Shown here piece after piece: positions 15,392 to 17,540 of a stretch of 17,540 bases of DNA. The stretch covers positions 23,401-40,940 of the forward strand of contig DEML01000030.1 of NCBI GenBank assembly GCA_002359185.1. The letters run 5' to 3'. The DNA is from Planctomycetaceae bacterium UBA2671. GTDB taxonomy: Bacteria; Planctomycetota; Planctomycetia; Planctomycetales; Planctomycetaceae. Numbering within the stretch: position 1 is the stretch's first letter; every line of letters starts with the position of its first letter. The notes under the pieces were generated by a model, which had not been told where the DNA came from, did not search any database, and worked only from the letters and a program-made list of their open reading frames with translations. A program made the position numbers and the translations under genes.

Positions 15392-16786
15392 ATGGAGATT
15401 GATCACGCCATCATGGTTTTCGCGTGTCGTCTATTGCTTATCATTATTGCAGCAGAATTGGTTGCTGGAGTCTATGCCTTTACGAGCAGATCTCAGCTGA
15501 TCGGTCCCCAGATTCCAGAGCAAGATCAAACGGATCCAATAAGTTGGAACGATCTCAACGAATTATCCTCACAGGTGCAACGTTTTAACGGCAGTCCCGA
15601 ATGGCAGAGTTTGGCCGAAGGGTTGATCGGTAAAGGATTTTACATTCAAGGTGAGTTGGCATTTCGCGAGGCGGTCAGGAGAGACCCCGATAATTTGATT
15701 GCTGCTCAGGGGGTGGCATTTTGTCTGGATCGGACAGGTCGAATTTCAGAGAGCAACAAACTGTATCAGCAACTGGTTTCCAAAACAGCAGGTGAAACCC
15801 GGCAATTGATTCTGTACGCAATTGCCCGGAATCATCTGCGAATGGAAGAACCGGAAGCAGCGGAGAAGCTGTTGTATGAGAACTACGATTTCATCCCTGC
15901 AAAGCTGATGTTCAATAAATTGCTGGTTAAGTCTGGACGAGCTCAACAGGCTTTGCCGCTGATCGACGAATTCCTGAGGATGTTGCCTCAATCTCTGCTG
16001 TTTCAACAAATCAAACGTGAAGCGTTGCTGCAGACAGCGAATCCTGAACTGGCCTTGCAGGCAGGCGACATGATTGAACGAGCCGAGTTGTTGATACCAG
16101 TGAACTTCAATACGGATTTTCTGACGGAAAAAAACCAGCAATATGGATTCAACAGGCACTGGTATGAATATCAGACAATTGCCGATCAGTTGCCCCCAAA
16201 CCAAAAACTCAACATTTTGCAGGAACTCCAGCAGGGTCTGACGGACGACCTTTCTTCCTTTTCTGTCGTGTTGTTGAAAGAATCTGCTCGGGCGGCTGCT
16301 CAAGGAGAAAATCTTCAGGAATTAAAGAAGGCCGTCTCACAATTAGAAAAAATGAAACTTGAGGATGCAGACCTCTGGGAATTTCGAGGAGATATGTTCA
16401 AACTGACTGGAGACGTCCCTCAGGCAATCGAATGCTGGAAGATGTCTGTCAGTATGACTCGTGAAACACGCGTCTTTAATAAGCTGGCGAACAGTTATGA
16501 GGAAACCATGCAGCCCGTAAAAAGAGATGAGGCGTTGGGCGAGGCGGCTCTTTATGCAGGACTGACCGCGTTTCGCAATAATGACATGAAATCTGCTCGT
16601 GAATTGCTTGAAAAGTCCCTGCAGTTAAATTCTGAAAATGCCAAATGCCTGTATTATCTTGCGGAGTTAAATCGACTTGGAAAACTGTTCAATGAAGCGA
16701 GACTCAAGTACGAACGCTGCTTACTGGTAAATCCACGCCACGGAAGAGCAATGACTCAACTCCAGAAGTTAAAAAATCCAAGTTAG
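15392..16786 (+). CDS. Membrane-anchored TPR protein
   Basis: A 464-residue protein with a hydrophobic segment (about 9-29) that could be an uncleaved anchor or signal peptide, then an exported alpha-helical domain. TPR-like pairs are visible at about 68-101 (GFYIQGELAFREAVRRDPDN), 102-135, 325-358 (LTGDVPQAIECWKMS), 385-418 and 419-452 (LGKLFNEARLKYERCLLVNP); the middle (160-320) is helical but less regular. It is probably a scaffold for protein contacts at the cell surface. The last gene of the VCBS, lipoprotein and DUF1559 series, it may bind one of those products, but this is inferred from position only. No ribosome-binding site precedes the ATG at 15392; the ATG at 15413 (residue 8) is an alternative with GGAG 15 bases upstream. 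Confidence 0.83.
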   Translation: MEIDHAIMVFACRLLLIIIAAELVAGVYAFTSRSQLIGPQIPEQDQTDPISWNDLNELSSQVQRFNGSPEWQSLAEGLIGKGFYIQGELAFREAVRRDPDNLIAAQGVAFCLDRTGRISESNKLYQQLVSKTAGETRQLILYAIARNHLRMEEPEAAEKLLYENYDFIPAKLMFNKLLVKSGRAQQALPLIDEFLRMLPQSLLFQQIKREALLQTANPELALQAGDMIERAELLIPVNFNTDFLTEKNQQYGFNRHWYEYQTIADQLPPNQKLNILQELQQGLTDDLSSFSVVLLKESARAAAQGENLQELKKAVSQLEKMKLEDADLWEFRGDMFKLTGDVPQAIECWKMSVSMTRETRVFNKLANSYEETMQPVKRDEALGEAALYAGLTAFRNNDMKSARELLEKSLQLNSENAKCLYYLAELNRLGKLFNEARLKYERCLLVNPRHGRAMTQLQKLKNPS

Positions 16787-16797
16787 TTTTATGAATT

Positions 16798-16823
16798 CCG
16801 GGTCAGCCAGCAGTGGCACCCGG
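16798..16823 (+). repeat. Partial copy of the TGCTGG-class repeat inside a CCGGGT inverted repeat
   Basis: GCCAGCAGTGGCAC (16806-16819) is shared with 5916-5929. Here it lies between CCGGGT (16798-16803) and ACCCGG (16818-16823). The left half of the original hairpin is missing, so this looks like a decayed or rearranged copy. It sits between convergent genes. Confidence 0.6.
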
Positions 16824-16876
16824 CGCTCGGCATCTAAAACAGTCAACATGCACCTGGCTCAAGATGCATTGTCACA

Positions 16877-17479
16877 TCAGCAGCCTGACATGACTTCGCT
16901 CCATGACTTGATACTTTTATCCCTTTGCACCTCGTATTTGTGCTTGATGGCGAACGGAATCTTGGAGCCATCGTTTTTAATGAAGTTGCCCTCCAGCTGG
17001 AGCGTGAACGGCTTGTCTTGGGAAATAACACCGGAGATCTTCCCGGAGATGACCAGGAGTCTGGTTTTCTCAATGCGTCCACCTGCCACACTGTTTGTGG
17101 CTTCATAGGGTCGGGCGGCAAAACGCAGCGGTAGTTTTTGCGCGGTGGCTCCAGGATCGTCCGTTCCATCGTTGTATGTTACGACGAGTTTGGTGAACTC
17201 TGCCTCGGCATACGTGAAAGTCTCATCTGAGTAGTCGATACCGATGGAGTAGGGCGGACTGGTTTTGATGGTTCCACCAAACATGCTGCTCATCTTCACG
17301 TTGGTATCGATATGGATATTCGGTTGCGGCCCCGCGGCAGGTGGAATGGGGGCTACTGGGACAAACATCACTGTGTCACACTTGTAGGAAAGTCCCGTAG
17401 CCCCGGCATTGCTCTGACTGCAAGAGGGCATCAAGGCACAAAAACAGATTAGACAGACCAGGGAGAAGGTTGCTTTCAT
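16877..17479 (-). CDS. Putative lipoprotein of unknown function
   Basis: A 200-residue protein with a hydrophobic N-terminus (MKATFSLVCLICFCALMPSC) ending at a plausible but non-canonical lipobox (MPSC, 17-20), so it is exported and perhaps lipid-anchored. A proline-rich stretch (VPVAPIPPAAGPQP, 41-54) precedes a domain of predicted beta strands (FTKLVVTYNDGTDD, TRLLVISGKISGVI, FTLQLEGNFIKNDGS). A lone C-terminal cysteine (C200) and C34 could pair. I do not recognise a family. GAGAGG lies about 11 bases before the ATG. It converges on the TPR gene across 90 bases and stands alone at the window end. Confidence 0.75.
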   Translation of the reverse strand: MKATFSLVCLICFCALMPSCSQSNAGATGLSYKCDTVMFVPVAPIPPAAGPQPNIHIDTNVKMSSMFGGTIKTSPPYSIGIDYSDETFTYAEAEFTKLVVTYNDGTDDPGATAQKLPLRFAARPYEATNSVAGGRIEKTRLLVISGKISGVISQDKPFTLQLEGNFIKNDGSKIPFAIKHKYEVQRDKSIKSWSEVMSGC

Positions 17480-17517
17480 AAGTTCTACAGCCTCTCGGAT
17501 AATTGACAGAACAAATT

Positions 17518-17540
17518 GCGGGTGGCCCCGAAAGATTCTT
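17518..17540 (-). repeat. Dispersed repeat at the right edge, inverted copy of 12070-12092
   Basis: 22 of 23 bases match the reverse complement of 12070-12092. It starts 38 bases upstream of the lipoprotein gene and runs off the window, so its full extent is unknown. Confidence 0.75.

Noticed and set aside
15746..16303. 185-codon minus-strand open frame inside the second TPR gene
   Set aside because: Antisense shadow; Q/R/F-rich composition and no start signal.

Overview
The window looks like a stretch of a Planctomycetes chromosome, most likely from the Planctomycetaceae relatives. The strongest marker is a DUF1559 pseudopilin-like protein with an N-terminal prepilin methylation motif and a C-terminal H-X9-DG motif, a family greatly expanded in that phylum. 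Supporting signs are its small transthyretin-like lipoprotein neighbour, a secreted calcium-binding FG-GAP/VCBS repeat protein, many short exported proteins, a PilT ATPase, and long gene-poor spacers full of short palindromic repeats. The assignment is inferred from gene content; no rRNA or other phylogenetic marker is present.

Layout. 1-259 is a repeat-bearing spacer. A ComEA-like helix-hairpin-helix membrane protein (260-745, +) converges on rpsN (795-1064, -) across a shared terminator. A 532-bp spacer with two tandem dyads and a nested inverted repeat leads to a Thermotoga-type DAHP synthase (1597-2613, -). A CrtI/RetSat-like FAD oxidoreductase (2955-4382, -) is bracketed by two pairs of inverted palindromic repeats. 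A DUF2461 protein (4920-5615, +) follows, then a 517-bp spacer with at least five different repeat families.

From 11206 down to 6133 five genes read on the minus strand: a small lipoprotein, pilT, an FHA-domain protein, glgC of the cyanobacterial/plant type, and an exported TPR protein. pilT and the FHA gene are probably one transcript. From 11440 the plus strand carries an exported DUF1579 protein, a 364-bp repeat-rich spacer, and then a planctomycete-style surface module: FG-GAP/VCBS protein, transthyretin-like lipoprotein, DUF1559 pseudopilin and membrane-anchored TPR protein, with a strong terminator after DUF1559. A minus-strand lipoprotein gene (16877-17479) ends the window.

The genes mix housekeeping (S14, aromatic amino acid synthesis, glycogen synthesis) with surface and export functions (pilus retraction, pseudopilin, lipoproteins). 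I see no defence system, phage, CRISPR array, transposase, rRNA or tRNA. The most unusual content is non-coding: several families of short hairpin repeats, often in head-to-head pairs, with two families sharing the same outer frame but having different stems. Other notable points are a pair of dyads of identical geometry upstream of a zinc-independent-type S14 gene, and a GlgC that keeps both lysines linked to 3-phosphoglycerate activation in cyanobacteria.
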